From: Promethearchaeota archaeon | Lineage (GTDB): Archaea; Asgardarchaeota; Lokiarchaeia; Sigyniarchaeales; SOKP01 | Assembly: GCA_019057795.1 (NCBI GenBank) | Contig: JAHLWS010000026.1 | Coordinates: 1-64,000, forward strand | Reading direction: 5' to 3' | DNA: 64,000 nucleotides | Part shown: piece after piece, positions 27,178 to 36,744 of the stretch | Layout of the letters: every line of letters begins with the position of its first letter | Numbering within the stretch: position 1 is the stretch's first letter | Notes under the pieces: model-generated | The model's input: only the letters and a program-made list of their open reading frames with translations | Database searches by the model: none | What the model was told of the DNA's origin: nothing | Program-made: the position numbers and the translations under genes

Positions 27178-28971
27178 TTAAAAATTAAGTCTAATATTAA
27201 GCTTTTCTAATAATTCTGATTTAGGAATTCCTTTTTCATCCCAACCTCTAACATAATAGTATTGTTCTAGCATTGTTTCTAATGGAACAACATGTCCTTT
27301 TGAAGCACCATCTTTTAAAGGTTCACTGAGAAATCTTGGTGGTAAAGTATCATCCTTTTTCCCTAAACCTTCTTGAACATTAAAAATTTTTTCTAAATTA
27401 TATATCCTTTCCCCGATCTCAAGAAGTTTTATAACATCATAATTAATTCCCGTAATAGCTTTTAAAAACCGAGCATAGTAATCAAGTCCTAATGCCCAAC
27501 CTGCGAAAGCGCATATAACCAAACTATCTTCAATTGCTTTCTGATTTTGTTTTAGAACAAGTAAATCAGGTTTACCTGCCGTTGTAAACCTATCTATTTT
27601 TTTTGGAGCAGCAAATATTTCCAGTGAAGCCATGTATCCCGTAAGATGACATCCTCCTCTATTTGAAGTAGCATATCCTAAAGCATGACCAATAGCCCCT
27701 CTTGGATCATAAGCAGGGAGCTCTAATCCTTTTACGTGTATAGCAGTTTCTTCGCTATTATATTTATTAGCGAATAATCTAGATCCCTCACCAATGTGGA
27801 CCCCAATACCCTCTTTATTAGCAATTTTTTCTACTATTTTTTTTAATGAACTAGTATTCCCAAATTTTAGCGAAGGATCATTTAACAGCCCTTTTTCATA
27901 TAACTCCATCCCACAGGAGATACTAACACCACAAGAAATTGTATCAATTCCATATAAATTGCATAAATAATTTGCTTGAGTTACCGTGATTAAGTCATAT
28001 ATACCAAGATTTGGACCAAGAGCCCAAACAGATTCATACTCCGGACCTTTACCTTTCATGTTCCCTGCTTTTGTTAATCTTCCACATCTAATAGGACAAG
28101 CATAACAACCTTCTCGCTCTTGAGTTAACTTTTTATTTATTTCTTCTCCACTTACAAGGGTCGCTCTCTCATCAAATCCCTTTTGAAAATTATTAATAGG
28201 AAGCATACCCATTATATTTATCACATTAACCAAGGCGGAAGTACCAAATTTTGGTAAAGAAGACCGTGTAATAGGTACAACTTTTATTTTGTCCTGAGCG
28301 ACTTTTACATATTTCTTTAAAAGTATTGGGTTATGAACATCAACTTTTATACTTCCTCCCTTTACAACAATAGCCTTAAGGTTTTTAGAACCCATAACTG
28401 CCCCCACTCCACCTCTTCCAAACGCTCTAGTTGCATCATTCATTATTGAAGCAATCTTGACTAAATTTTCACCAGCTGGACCTATCATTAAAACATTTAT
28501 TTTTTTCCCTTCTATTTCCTTCAATTGATTAAGGCTATCTTCTGTGTTAAGCCCCCATAATTTTGAAGCTTCTTTTATTATAGGTTCTTTTCCCCCTTCA
28601 ATCAAAATATAAGCGGGTTCTTTTAGAGTCCCTCCAACTAAAATTCCATCATATCCACATTTTTTCATAAAAACTCCAAAGGCTCCACCAGAATTCGAAT
28701 AAAAAATGCCATTTGTAAGTGGTGACTTAGTAACTAACGAAAAACGCCCATTTGTTGGCACAATAGTTCCACCATATGGTCCTGTTGAAAAAATCAGTAG
28801 ATTTTTTGGATCTAAGGGATCTATGTTTGTTGGAAGCTTTTCTGATAATAATTTTACTCCTAAACCTCTTCCACCTATATAATCTTCTAAAATTTTTTCA
28901 GGGATAGGAACTTTACTAAACTTCTCGTGATTTAAATCTACTTCAAGAAATTTGTTATTTAACCCTTTCAT
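27178..28971 (-). CDS. aor: Aldehyde:ferredoxin oxidoreductase family (tungsten enzyme)
   Basis: 597 residues, full length for the family. The N-terminal domain has GGRGLGVKLL and GTIVPTNGRFSLVTKSPLT; the Fe4S4 ligands lie in CYACPIRC near 290, with a further Cys near 490; AFGRGGVGAVMGSKN binds the bis-pterin cofactor. AORs oxidise aldehydes to acids with ferredoxin. Translation is tightly linked with rhaA (2-bp gap) and the aldolase (7 bp), so the natural substrate here is probably L-lactaldehyde from rhamnose. Confidence 0.92.
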   Translation of the reverse strand: MKGLNNKFLEVDLNHEKFSKVPIPEKILEDYIGGRGLGVKLLSEKLPTNIDPLDPKNLLIFSTGPYGGTIVPTNGRFSLVTKSPLTNGIFYSNSGGAFGVFMKKCGYDGILVGGTLKEPAYILIEGGKEPIIKEASKLWGLNTEDSLNQLKEIEGKKINVLMIGPAGENLVKIASIMNDATRAFGRGGVGAVMGSKNLKAIVVKGGSIKVDVHNPILLKKYVKVAQDKIKVVPITRSSLPKFGTSALVNVINIMGMLPINNFQKGFDERATLVSGEEINKKLTQEREGCYACPIRCGRLTKAGNMKGKGPEYESVWALGPNLGIYDLITVTQANYLCNLYGIDTISCGVSISCGMELYEKGLLNDPSLKFGNTSSLKKIVEKIANKEGIGVHIGEGSRLFANKYNSEETAIHVKGLELPAYDPRGAIGHALGYATSNRGGCHLTGYMASLEIFAAPKKIDRFTTAGKPDLLVLKQNQKAIEDSLVICAFAGWALGLDYYARFLKAITGINYDVIKLLEIGERIYNLEKIFNVQEGLGKKDDTLPPRFLSEPLKDGASKGHVVPLETMLEQYYYVRGWDEKGIPKSELLEKLNIRLNF

Positions 28972-28973
28972 TA

Positions 28974-30242
28974 TTATGTCCTATTCATCAAAGTTTCACG
29001 TTCATATTCTTCTACGCTTTTAATCCAATCTTTTCCAATTGGTACATTATGTTTGTAACAATAATAATCCCAAACTGCGCCAAATGGAAGAGTTTTAAGT
29101 TCTTCTAGAAGTGCTAATCTTTGGAAATATTTGCCATTAACTTCATATTCCTTTAAAACTTCCCAAGGTTGGAGCAAGGCGTATAGAATACTTTTTAATG
29201 TAGATCTTGCACCTATAACCCATGCTGCTATCCGATTGATGGATGCATCAAAGTAGTCTAATCCTATAAAAATTTTATCTAATGCTTTACTTCGGATTAT
29301 TTCCTCAGCAATTTGAATTATATCATCGTTTAGGATAACTACATGATCTGAATCCCACCTTAAACCTCTACTAATATGGAGTAATATTCCCTTAACAAAA
29401 GGTAAAATTGCTGAAATTTTATCAGCAATAGATTCAGTTGGGTGAAAATGGCCAGAATCAAGAGTTAACATAAGATTGTTTTTTACGGCATAACTTAAAT
29501 AAAAATCATGGCTTCCTACTACAAAAGCCTCGCTTCCAATACCAAACAATTTTCCTTCTAATGAGTCTTGAATATATTTTGGATCTAGTTCTTGTTCGAA
29601 AATTTTATCTAAAGATTCTTTTAATAATTCTCTATGTCCAGTACGGTCTACGGGTATATCTTTTGAACCATCGGGAATCCAAATGTTATTAATCACGATA
29701 TCATTCAATTGCTTTCCAATTTCAGCACATATTTTGCGGCATTTCTGTATGTGCTCAATCCAAAAGTGACGAATTTCTGAGGATTTGCTGCTTAGAGTAA
29801 ATCCCGAATCCGCTTTAGGATGAGAAAACAAAGTAGGATTAAAATCTAATCCCAATTTCTCCCTTTTTGCCCAGTCTATCCAAGGTTGGAAATGTTCTAA
29901 TTTGATCTCATTTCTATCTACATGTTTTCCCTTGAAATCTCCATATATGGCGTGTAAACTGACACGGTGACTACTTGGAATTAGAGAATTTGCTTTAGTA
30001 AGGTCCATTTGAAGTTCTGTAATTGTTCTTGCCTTACCGGGATAATTTCCCGTTGCCATAATGCCCCCTCCCGTTAGCTCAGAATCTGGGCTTTCAAATC
30101 CTCCAACATCATCTCCTTGCCAACAGTGAATTGAAAGGGTGATACAATCTAAATCCTTGAGAATTTGATGAGTATCGATACCAAGCTCTGAATATCTCTC
30201 TTTCGCAAGTTCATAGGATTCTATAATTTTTTTTGGAATCAT
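28974..30242 (-). CDS. rhaA: L-rhamnose isomerase
   Basis: 422 residues, typical RhaA length. Recognisable segments: LSIHCWQGDDVGGFE (about 33-47), TGGGIMATGNYPGKART, SLHAIYGDF, LDFNPTLFSHPKADSG, WIPDGSKD and the metal-site LTLDSGHFHPTES near 257. It converts L-rhamnose to L-rhamnulose. First gene of a three-gene minus-strand operon. The ATG is 23-32 bp downstream of a ttatatataa box, so the transcript is probably leaderless. Confidence 0.95.
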   Translation of the reverse strand: MIPKKIIESYELAKERYSELGIDTHQILKDLDCITLSIHCWQGDDVGGFESPDSELTGGGIMATGNYPGKARTITELQMDLTKANSLIPSSHRVSLHAIYGDFKGKHVDRNEIKLEHFQPWIDWAKREKLGLDFNPTLFSHPKADSGFTLSSKSSEIRHFWIEHIQKCRKICAEIGKQLNDIVINNIWIPDGSKDIPVDRTGHRELLKESLDKIFEQELDPKYIQDSLEGKLFGIGSEAFVVGSHDFYLSYAVKNNLMLTLDSGHFHPTESIADKISAILPFVKGILLHISRGLRWDSDHVVILNDDIIQIAEEIIRSKALDKIFIGLDYFDASINRIAAWVIGARSTLKSILYALLQPWEVLKEYEVNGKYFQRLALLEELKTLPFGAVWDYYCYKHNVPIGKDWIKSVEEYERETLMNRT

Positions 30243-30359
30243 ATTTTGGACTTAAATTTTTAAATTATATATAATGTTAAAAATTGATATATCTTGTCTT
30301 TTTTTTATTTATCAATTTAATAAAATTTAAAATAAAGAAACATTAATTGAAAGTAAATT
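30243..30359. promoter_or_regulatory. Divergent promoter region of the rhamnose genes
   Basis: 117 bp between rhaA (minus) and the rhamnosidase (plus). A symmetrical ttatatataa at 30265-30274 fits a TATA box for rhaA. tttaataaaa at about 30316-30325 fits one for the rhamnosidase, whose ATG is about 35 bp further. A shared regulator would act here; no clear palindromic operator is seen. Confidence 0.5.
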
Positions 30360-33059
30360 ATGATAAAACCTCCTTATGATTTAAGATGTGAATATCTTTT
30401 TAATCCTATTTGTATCGATATACGAAAACCACGGTTTTCATGGCTTTTAACACATGAAGAGAGAAATCAAACCCAAAGCGCTTATCATATAATCGTGTCT
30501 TCTGATAAGAATCTTTCTAAAAGTGAAAATGGAGATGTATGGGAAAGTGGTAAAGTAATTTCAGAAAATAATGTTAATATCACATATGAAGGTAACCCTT
30601 TAGAAAGCGATAAATCATATTTCTGGCGAGTGAAATGGTGGGACAAAAAAGGTGAAGAAAGTGAATATAGCCAAATAAATCACTTCGGAACAGCATTTAT
30701 TGACGAATCTTATTGGAAAGCGAAATGGATAAGTAGAAGTGAATTTATTGATAAAAAAATGAGAAGACAGTTCCAATATAAATCTGGTAAGAGAGGATTA
30801 ATTGGACGATTAAGGGAAGTTCATGCTGTTTATTTGAGAAAGGAATTTTCGATTTCAAAAGAAATAGAATATGCAAAGGCCTATGTGTGTGGTGTAGGTT
30901 ATTATGAATTTAAGTTAAATGGTAAAAAGGTTGGAGATCGAATTTTAGAACCAGCTCAAACAGACTATAATAAAATAGCATTATATTCTACATATGATAT
31001 TACTGATTGTTTGAAAAAGTCAAATGCAATTGGCGTTATATTAGGAAATGGACGTTGTATTGAATTATTTGGATACGATTATCCAAAACTCATATTACAG
31101 ATAAATATCCATTATAAAGATGGAATGAATGAAGTTATATGCACCGACAATTCTTGGAAGATATCAAACGGACCAATTCAAGAAAATGGCATTTATTATG
31201 GCGAAATTTATGATGCTCGACTAGAGATGCCAGGATGGGATGAACCAAATTTTGACGACGCAAACTGGAGAGAAGCTATTATAGTAGAGGGATATAATTT
31301 AGCGTCTCAAATGATGCAACCCATTCAAATCACCAAATCTCTTAAACCGATAGAATTATCTAGTCCTAAACCAGGAACTTATGTTTATGATTTTGGTCAA
31401 AATTTTACAGGGTATGTAAAATTAAAAGTGTTTGGTCCGAGAGGTTCAGAAGTAAAGTTAAGATTTTCGGAATTGATTTATGAAGATGGAAATATTAACA
31501 CTGCTACAATTGGTGGTGCTCCTACAACTGACACATATATTTTAAAAGGAGAAGGAATAGAGTCTTTTGAACCCCATTTTACTTATCACGGATTTAGGTT
31601 CGTAGAGTTGACAGGATTTCCTGGAGTTCCTTCTCTAAATACTTTAGAAGGCTTATTTTTCCATTCTAATGTTCCTAAAGTTGGAAATTTCTTTTGTTCA
31701 AATAATTTAATTAACCAAATACACACTAATATTATCTGGGGTCAATTGAGCAATCTCATGAGCATCCCTACTGATTGTCCACAAAGAGACGAGAGACATG
31801 GATGGATGGGTGATGCCCAATTAACAGTAGAAGAAGCAATCTTTAATTTTAATATGGTTAAATTTTATGCGAAATACTTACGAGATATCAAATTATGTCA
31901 AAGGGAAGATGGCAGTCTTTCCGATGTAGTCCCCCCCTATTGGAGTTTTTACCCTGCAGATCCCGCCTGGGGTACAGCCTATGTAACTATTGCATGGTAT
32001 CTTTTTTGGTATTATGGTGACATCAGAATTCTTGAAGAACATTATGAGGGAATGAAAAAATATGTTGAATATTTAACATCTATAGCAAAAGAAAGCCTAA
32101 TCTATTTTGGAAAATATGGAGATTGGTGTCCTCCAAGCAATATTGTGTCAAGAAAAACCCCTATTGAGTTAACCTCTTCTTGGTATTATTATCACGATGT
32201 TCATTTTTTAGCTAAGATTGCTCATGTCATTGGAAAACAAGAAGATCATGAATATCTTTTAAACAAAGCTAAAGAAATCAAAGAGTCTTTTAATACTAAA
32301 TTTCTAACGGGAGTTTATGATGTTGTAAAACATTCTCCAACTGATAGAACAATTAGCCAGACGTCAAATATTCTACCACTTTATTTAGATATGGTTCCAC
32401 AGGGAAAAAAGAAAAAAGTTCTCTCCACTTTAGTAAATACTATTAAAGAAGATTATAGTTATCACTTTGATACTGGCATTATAGGAACGAGATATATCTT
32501 TGATGTATTAAGCGAAAATGGGTATCCTGATGTGATATATAAAATGGTCAATCAGAAAAGCTTTCCTGGATATGGATATATGATTCAAGAGGGAGCAACA
32601 ACCTTATGGGAACGATGGGAAAAATTGGAGGCGGGTGGTATGAATTCGCATAACCATATAATGCTAGGAACCGTTGATACATGGTTTTATAATACATTAG
32701 CAGGAATAAAATCATTAGAACCAAGTTGGAAATTATTGAAAATAAAACCATTTATTCCCACTACTATGAATTACGCTAGCGCAACCATTAAAACAATCAA
32801 AGGGTTTATCTCTAGTTCATGGGAAAAGTTAGAATGTGATTTAAAACTTACCATAAAGATTCCCGTAGGATGCAATGCTGAGGTTTGGATACCGATCGAA
32901 GACGAAAGCTGTGTTATCATGGAAGGAGATGTTGCAATATGGAGTAACAATGAAAACATCAAACAATCTGATGACATAGAATTTTCAAAAATAGATGATA
33001 ACCATGTTATTTTCAACATCGGTTCTGGATTTTATCAATTTATTATTCAACATAAATAA
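30360..33059 (+). CDS. Alpha-L-rhamnosidase, glycoside hydrolase family 78
   Basis: 899 residues. An N-terminal fibronectin-like domain (YDLRCEYLFNPICID, FSWLL) is followed by beta-sandwich domains (YDFGQNFTGYVKLK) and an (alpha/alpha)6 barrel with the signature DCPQRDERHGWMGDAQ near 472-487. That signature includes the general-acid Glu and the substrate-binding Asp residues of GH78. GTVDTWFYNTLAG precedes a C-terminal beta-sandwich. There is no signal peptide, so it acts in the cytosol on imported rhamnosides. Divergent from rhaA, convergent with rhaB: a self-contained rhamnose module. Confidence 0.94.
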   Translation: MIKPPYDLRCEYLFNPICIDIRKPRFSWLLTHEERNQTQSAYHIIVSSDKNLSKSENGDVWESGKVISENNVNITYEGNPLESDKSYFWRVKWWDKKGEESEYSQINHFGTAFIDESYWKAKWISRSEFIDKKMRRQFQYKSGKRGLIGRLREVHAVYLRKEFSISKEIEYAKAYVCGVGYYEFKLNGKKVGDRILEPAQTDYNKIALYSTYDITDCLKKSNAIGVILGNGRCIELFGYDYPKLILQINIHYKDGMNEVICTDNSWKISNGPIQENGIYYGEIYDARLEMPGWDEPNFDDANWREAIIVEGYNLASQMMQPIQITKSLKPIELSSPKPGTYVYDFGQNFTGYVKLKVFGPRGSEVKLRFSELIYEDGNINTATIGGAPTTDTYILKGEGIESFEPHFTYHGFRFVELTGFPGVPSLNTLEGLFFHSNVPKVGNFFCSNNLINQIHTNIIWGQLSNLMSIPTDCPQRDERHGWMGDAQLTVEEAIFNFNMVKFYAKYLRDIKLCQREDGSLSDVVPPYWSFYPADPAWGTAYVTIAWYLFWYYGDIRILEEHYEGMKKYVEYLTSIAKESLIYFGKYGDWCPPSNIVSRKTPIELTSSWYYYHDVHFLAKIAHVIGKQEDHEYLLNKAKEIKESFNTKFLTGVYDVVKHSPTDRTISQTSNILPLYLDMVPQGKKKKVLSTLVNTIKEDYSYHFDTGIIGTRYIFDVLSENGYPDVIYKMVNQKSFPGYGYMIQEGATTLWERWEKLEAGGMNSHNHIMLGTVDTWFYNTLAGIKSLEPSWKLLKIKPFIPTTMNYASATIKTIKGFISSSWEKLECDLKLTIKIPVGCNAEVWIPIEDESCVIMEGDVAIWSNNENIKQSDDIEFSKIDDNHVIFNIGSGFYQFIIQHK

Positions 33060-33118
33060 CCTTTTTTTATTTCGTTTCTACATCCGAAAAAGACGCAAAT
33101 ATCGATTATTATAGAAAT

Positions 33119-34621
33119 TTAAGGGTTTATTATTCTTAAGTAAGAGTCATAAGCCTTTTCCCACTTATTTGTATCTTTAGGAAGATATTCTTTTATTGGA
33201 AATGAAGATCTTACGATTTTTCGTAGTTCAGAAACATTGTCAATTTTATCAAGTGCTAGAGCTTGAACCAAAATATTACCTATAGCTGCTGCTTCAATTG
33301 GTCCCGCATTTACTGTAAGATTCAAAGCATTGGAAGTAAACTGATTTAATAACGAATTTTGACTTCCTCCACCTATAATATATAATATTTTGATTTCTTT
33401 TCGTATAATATCTTCTATGATATTTAATACATGCTTATAATTCAAAGCTAGACTTTCAAAAATAACTCGAGAAATCTCGCCAATAGTTTCTGGAAACTTA
33501 TTATATTGGTTTTTACAGTATTGCCGTATTGCTTTAATCATATTAGGAGGGTTAAGAAAAATTTTATCGTTTGGATTAATAAAAAATTGAAATGGTTCAG
33601 CGTCCATAGTTAGTTCTTCAATAATTTCCCAACTAAAGTTAAAATTTTCTTTATCCCATATCTTTTTACATTCTTGGATTAACCACAGCCCCGTAATATT
33701 TTTGAGAAATCTATAAGTGCCTCCAATACCTCCCTCGTTTGTAAAATTGTACTTTAAAGCTTTCTCACTAATTATTGGTTTTATTAATTCTACACCCAAC
33801 AAGCTCCAAGTTCCAGAGCTAAGATAAGCCCATTCTTCATTCTTATATTTATCCATATCAACGGGTACTGCAGCAACAGCCGAACCGGTATCATGACATA
33901 AAGGTGCTATAACTTTAATGTTCTCATCCAACCCAACTTCATCTGTTATGTAATCTTGAAGCGTTCCAAGAATAGTTCCGGGTTCAATCAATTTGCAAAA
34001 CCATTCAGGTTGAAGTCCTAACTTTTTAATCAAGCTATTAGCCCAATTTTTCTTTAAAGGGTTGTAAAGCTGGGTAGTGGTTGCAATTGAATATTCTGTT
34101 GACTTCACGCCAGATAGCAAGTAATTTAAATAATCTGGAATCATTAAGATCGATTTTACAATTGATAATTGAGATGAATTATTTAAAACCATCGAGAAAA
34201 GTTGAGTTGAAGTATTGAGTGACATAAATTGGATTCCTGTTTGAGAAAAAATCTCCTCCTTGGGGACCACTTTGGTCATTTCTTCCATAATTCCTTTGGT
34301 TCTTGCATCTCTATAGTGATGGGTAAGACCAATAATCTTATCTTTTTCATCCAATAGAACAAAATCAACACCCCATGAATCAATTCCGATTGAGTTAAGG
34401 TTATTTCCATACTTTTTTACAAATAAAGAGAGGGAAGTTTTTATTTCTTGGTAAAGGTTTAAAATGTTCCAATAAAATGAATCAAAGAGGCGAATACCTC
34501 CATTTGTAAACCTATATAAAGTTTCTAATTCAAGATTATTATTTTTAAGTTTTCCTATTATAGATCTTCCAGAACTTGCACCTAAATCAAACGCCAAAAC
34601 CGTTAAAACACTATTATCCAT
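33119..34621 (-). CDS. rhaB: Rhamnulokinase
   Basis: A 500-residue FGGY-family kinase starting LAFDLGASSGRSIIG (7-21), the RhaB-like phosphate loop. Other marks are IGIDSWGVDFVLLD, HHYRDARTKG, PLCHDTGSAVAAVP (catalytic Asp) and LYIIGGGSQNSLLNQFT near 416. It phosphorylates L-rhamnulose to the 1-phosphate. Converges with the rhamnosidase gene, 59 bp between stops. Confidence 0.93.
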   Translation of the reverse strand: MDNSVLTVLAFDLGASSGRSIIGKLKNNNLELETLYRFTNGGIRLFDSFYWNILNLYQEIKTSLSLFVKKYGNNLNSIGIDSWGVDFVLLDEKDKIIGLTHHYRDARTKGIMEEMTKVVPKEEIFSQTGIQFMSLNTSTQLFSMVLNNSSQLSIVKSILMIPDYLNYLLSGVKSTEYSIATTTQLYNPLKKNWANSLIKKLGLQPEWFCKLIEPGTILGTLQDYITDEVGLDENIKVIAPLCHDTGSAVAAVPVDMDKYKNEEWAYLSSGTWSLLGVELIKPIISEKALKYNFTNEGGIGGTYRFLKNITGLWLIQECKKIWDKENFNFSWEIIEELTMDAEPFQFFINPNDKIFLNPPNMIKAIRQYCKNQYNKFPETIGEISRVIFESLALNYKHVLNIIEDIIRKEIKILYIIGGGSQNSLLNQFTSNALNLTVNAGPIEAAAIGNILVQALALDKIDNVSELRKIVRSSFPIKEYLPKDTNKWEKAYDSYLRIINP

Positions 34622-34951
34622 AATTATAATAAGTTAAGTTGTTGAGTTTTTATGAATTATTCTTTTACTCATAATATTTCTATTTATAAAATGTTATTTA
34701 AATCTCTTTATGAAGATATTACCCGTTTTTAAATACTATCTTTTAATGGTTCAATATAAAATAGTTGATTCACTTTTAGCTTTTTTTTATATTTTCAATA
34801 ATTTCTTTATAAATAAGTAAAATATATCCTCTAAGTGATATGTTTGTTCGTGAAAGACTTGTTTCACGATCATAAATGTCGGAACCTCTCGCTTTTTTCT
34901 AGAAATCAGCACTCCCTCTTATCTTTATAGCGTTATTGTTTATTTTGATTT
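34622..34951. other. Gene-free 330 bp with a perfect hairpin
   Basis: This is the shared upstream region of rhaB (minus) and the longin-like gene (plus). No open frame over 15 codons. It contains the 8-bp hairpin listed separately and, at 34919-34930, a TATA-like stretch about 25 bp before the GTG of the next gene. Confidence 0.55.
34848..34869. repeat. Perfect 8-bp inverted repeat
   Basis: tcgtgaaa (34848-34855) and tttcacga (34862-34869) are exact complements around a gacttg loop. It could be an operator or an RNA hairpin. No T-run follows, so an intrinsic terminator is unlikely. Confidence 0.6.
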
Positions 34952-35701
34952 GTGCTTGGAACTCAAAAAGACGATAGTTTCGTTGAAAAAAAATTATCCG
35001 AAACGGCATATCGCACCCATAATTTTAACATTGTACCGCCCATCATCGGCATTATCGTCTCAGATCAATACGGAAATACCATAACCGTTTTTGAGTATGG
35101 TTCAAAAAGCGAGAATGGTTACGGTCTGATTAAGTCTTATCTATCAGAAGGAAATAAAAGTCTTCTGGAACTCGATCTAATTTCCATGTATTTGAGTTCA
35201 TTTAAAATATTTGCGGGACAAACCAACATAAAAAACTTGTCTCATCTTGAAATCTATGGTTCCAACATTAAAGTTCAAATATATTTTTTATTCGAATATA
35301 TGGTTATTGTTTTTTTAAATTCTCAAACTAATTTGACTTCAAAAGAAAGAACTCAAATTTTAAAATACTGCGAAGATAAATTAAGTAAATACAAATATGA
35401 ATTCGAGAATTTTAACGATGCGAGATCTAGAGATGTCCTTAGGATATTGGAAAATAAGGGTAAAAATTGGCTTAAAAAGTTTAACGTAAAGTACATACAA
35501 ACATATAAAAACATTTATTTAAGAAAACACGAAACTATTGAAAAATCGATGAGTGAAATAGGGCTGATAATTCAAAATGAGTTATACGCATACTTGGAAT
35601 ATGTACCTGACGAAATAATAAATAACATCACTAAGGAAATAAGGAACAAAATCCAAGACAAACTATTTGATTTTGATTTAAATGTGTCTGAAAAAAAATA
35701 A
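34952..35701 (+). CDS. Longin/roadblock-like domain protein
   Basis: 249 residues from GTG. The N-terminal 120 residues form an alternating strand-helix pattern (IVSDQYGNTITVFEY, SSFKIFAGQTNIKNL, IYGSNIKVQIYF) like the longin/roadblock-type platforms that pair with small GTPases. The rest is helical and charged. It is convergent, 15 bp apart, with a degenerate Ras-like GTPase gene, which makes a functional link attractive. The fold is inferred from pattern only. Confidence 0.45.
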   Translation: MLGTQKDDSFVEKKLSETAYRTHNFNIVPPIIGIIVSDQYGNTITVFEYGSKSENGYGLIKSYLSEGNKSLLELDLISMYLSSFKIFAGQTNIKNLSHLEIYGSNIKVQIYFLFEYMVIVFLNSQTNLTSKERTQILKYCEDKLSKYKYEFENFNDARSRDVLRILENKGKNWLKKFNVKYIQTYKNIYLRKHETIEKSMSEIGLIIQNELYAYLEYVPDEIINNITKEIRNKIQDKLFDFDLNVSEKK

Positions 35702-35716
35702 AAAAAAAACCCTAGA

Positions 35717-36670
35717 TTATTTCAACGCATTTTGACAACTTACGAGTAATTGGAGTGAAATAAAAGTAAAGATATCTTCAAAATCATTAACATCTATATC
35801 GTGCTTATCGAAGTATGTTGCATCTAATTCTTTTGCAAGGTAGGGACCTCCTTCTGATGGTATTATAGGTGCATCTCCTAATCCTACAAGAATAATTGGC
35901 GTATTGATATACTTTTCTTTCAATTTTCTTATTTTGAATTTTAAATTCGTTTTTTTTTTAAATTCAGAATAATACTTTCTAACTAACTCTAGCGATTCCC
36001 GATTGCCCTTTTTATAGACTATTATTATAGCACTCGCACCTTTATAGTAATACTCTCTTAGAAATTCAAATCTTTTTACTCCTGAAATATTCCAAAACTG
36101 TAGGCTTGTAAGAGATTTATCATAGGATTCTATTGTTTTAGTATAGAAGTCAACTCCGATCGTTTTTCTCTCTCCTGAAACCTTAGGAGTGATAAGCATG
36201 GAAGGAAGTATACTTGATTGTTTATCGTTCAATCCGATTATAATTATTTTAAATAAATGGTCGATCTTTTTTCCATATTCTCCAAAGTGATTTAAAAATT
36301 TTTCATATCTTCTAATTTTTCTCCGTAATTCATACAGCTGGCTTCGACCAGTACTTGTGAGTTTAAATCCCAAAACACGTCTTATTAAGGCTTCAGCTTG
36401 CCCTCGACTAATAGACTTCTCATATATTTTAAAAATATCAGATGAGATTGTTGATATTAACCAGTTTAAACCAATATTTTGAACAGCGTTATGAATTAAA
36501 TCTTCTATTTTAATAGAATCAGCAAACAATCCATTTTTTTCAAGATTCGGATCATTAAATTCAATCTTTGCCGCAAATACTAATTCTTCTTTAGGATAAT
36601 TAATTTTTTTTAAGAATTTTATCAAATTTGTTTTTTGTACATCAGTTAGGCTTTCTACTTTCAAATTCAT
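35717..36670 (-). CDS. Degenerate Ras/Arf-like GTPase with helical N-terminal domain
   Basis: 317 residues. Residues 1-135 are helical, of unknown type. From about 140 the order of a small GTPase is clear: beta-1 plus P-loop IIIGLNDKQSS (143-153), switch TIGVDF (170-175), FWNISGVKRFEFLREYYYKG (192-211, replacing WDTAGQE) and VGLGD near 266 where NKxD is expected. The P-loop lacks the Gly-Lys-Ser/Thr ending and the G4 motif is lost, so nucleotide binding is doubtful: a likely pseudo-GTPase. Asgard genomes carry many small GTPases (family knowledge). Confidence 0.65.
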   Translation of the reverse strand: MNLKVESLTDVQKTNLIKFLKKINYPKEELVFAAKIEFNDPNLEKNGLFADSIKIEDLIHNAVQNIGLNWLISTISSDIFKIYEKSISRGQAEALIRRVLGFKLTSTGRSQLYELRRKIRRYEKFLNHFGEYGKKIDHLFKIIIIGLNDKQSSILPSMLITPKVSGERKTIGVDFYTKTIESYDKSLTSLQFWNISGVKRFEFLREYYYKGASAIIIVYKKGNRESLELVRKYYSEFKKKTNLKFKIRKLKEKYINTPIILVGLGDAPIIPSEGGPYLAKELDATYFDKHDIDVNDFEDIFTFISLQLLVSCQNALK

Positions 36671-36744
36671 CTTAACATCACCATTGAATTTTTACATTTA
36701 CATTTTTAATTTATAACACTGAAAGGTCCATTCTAAAAACAGAT

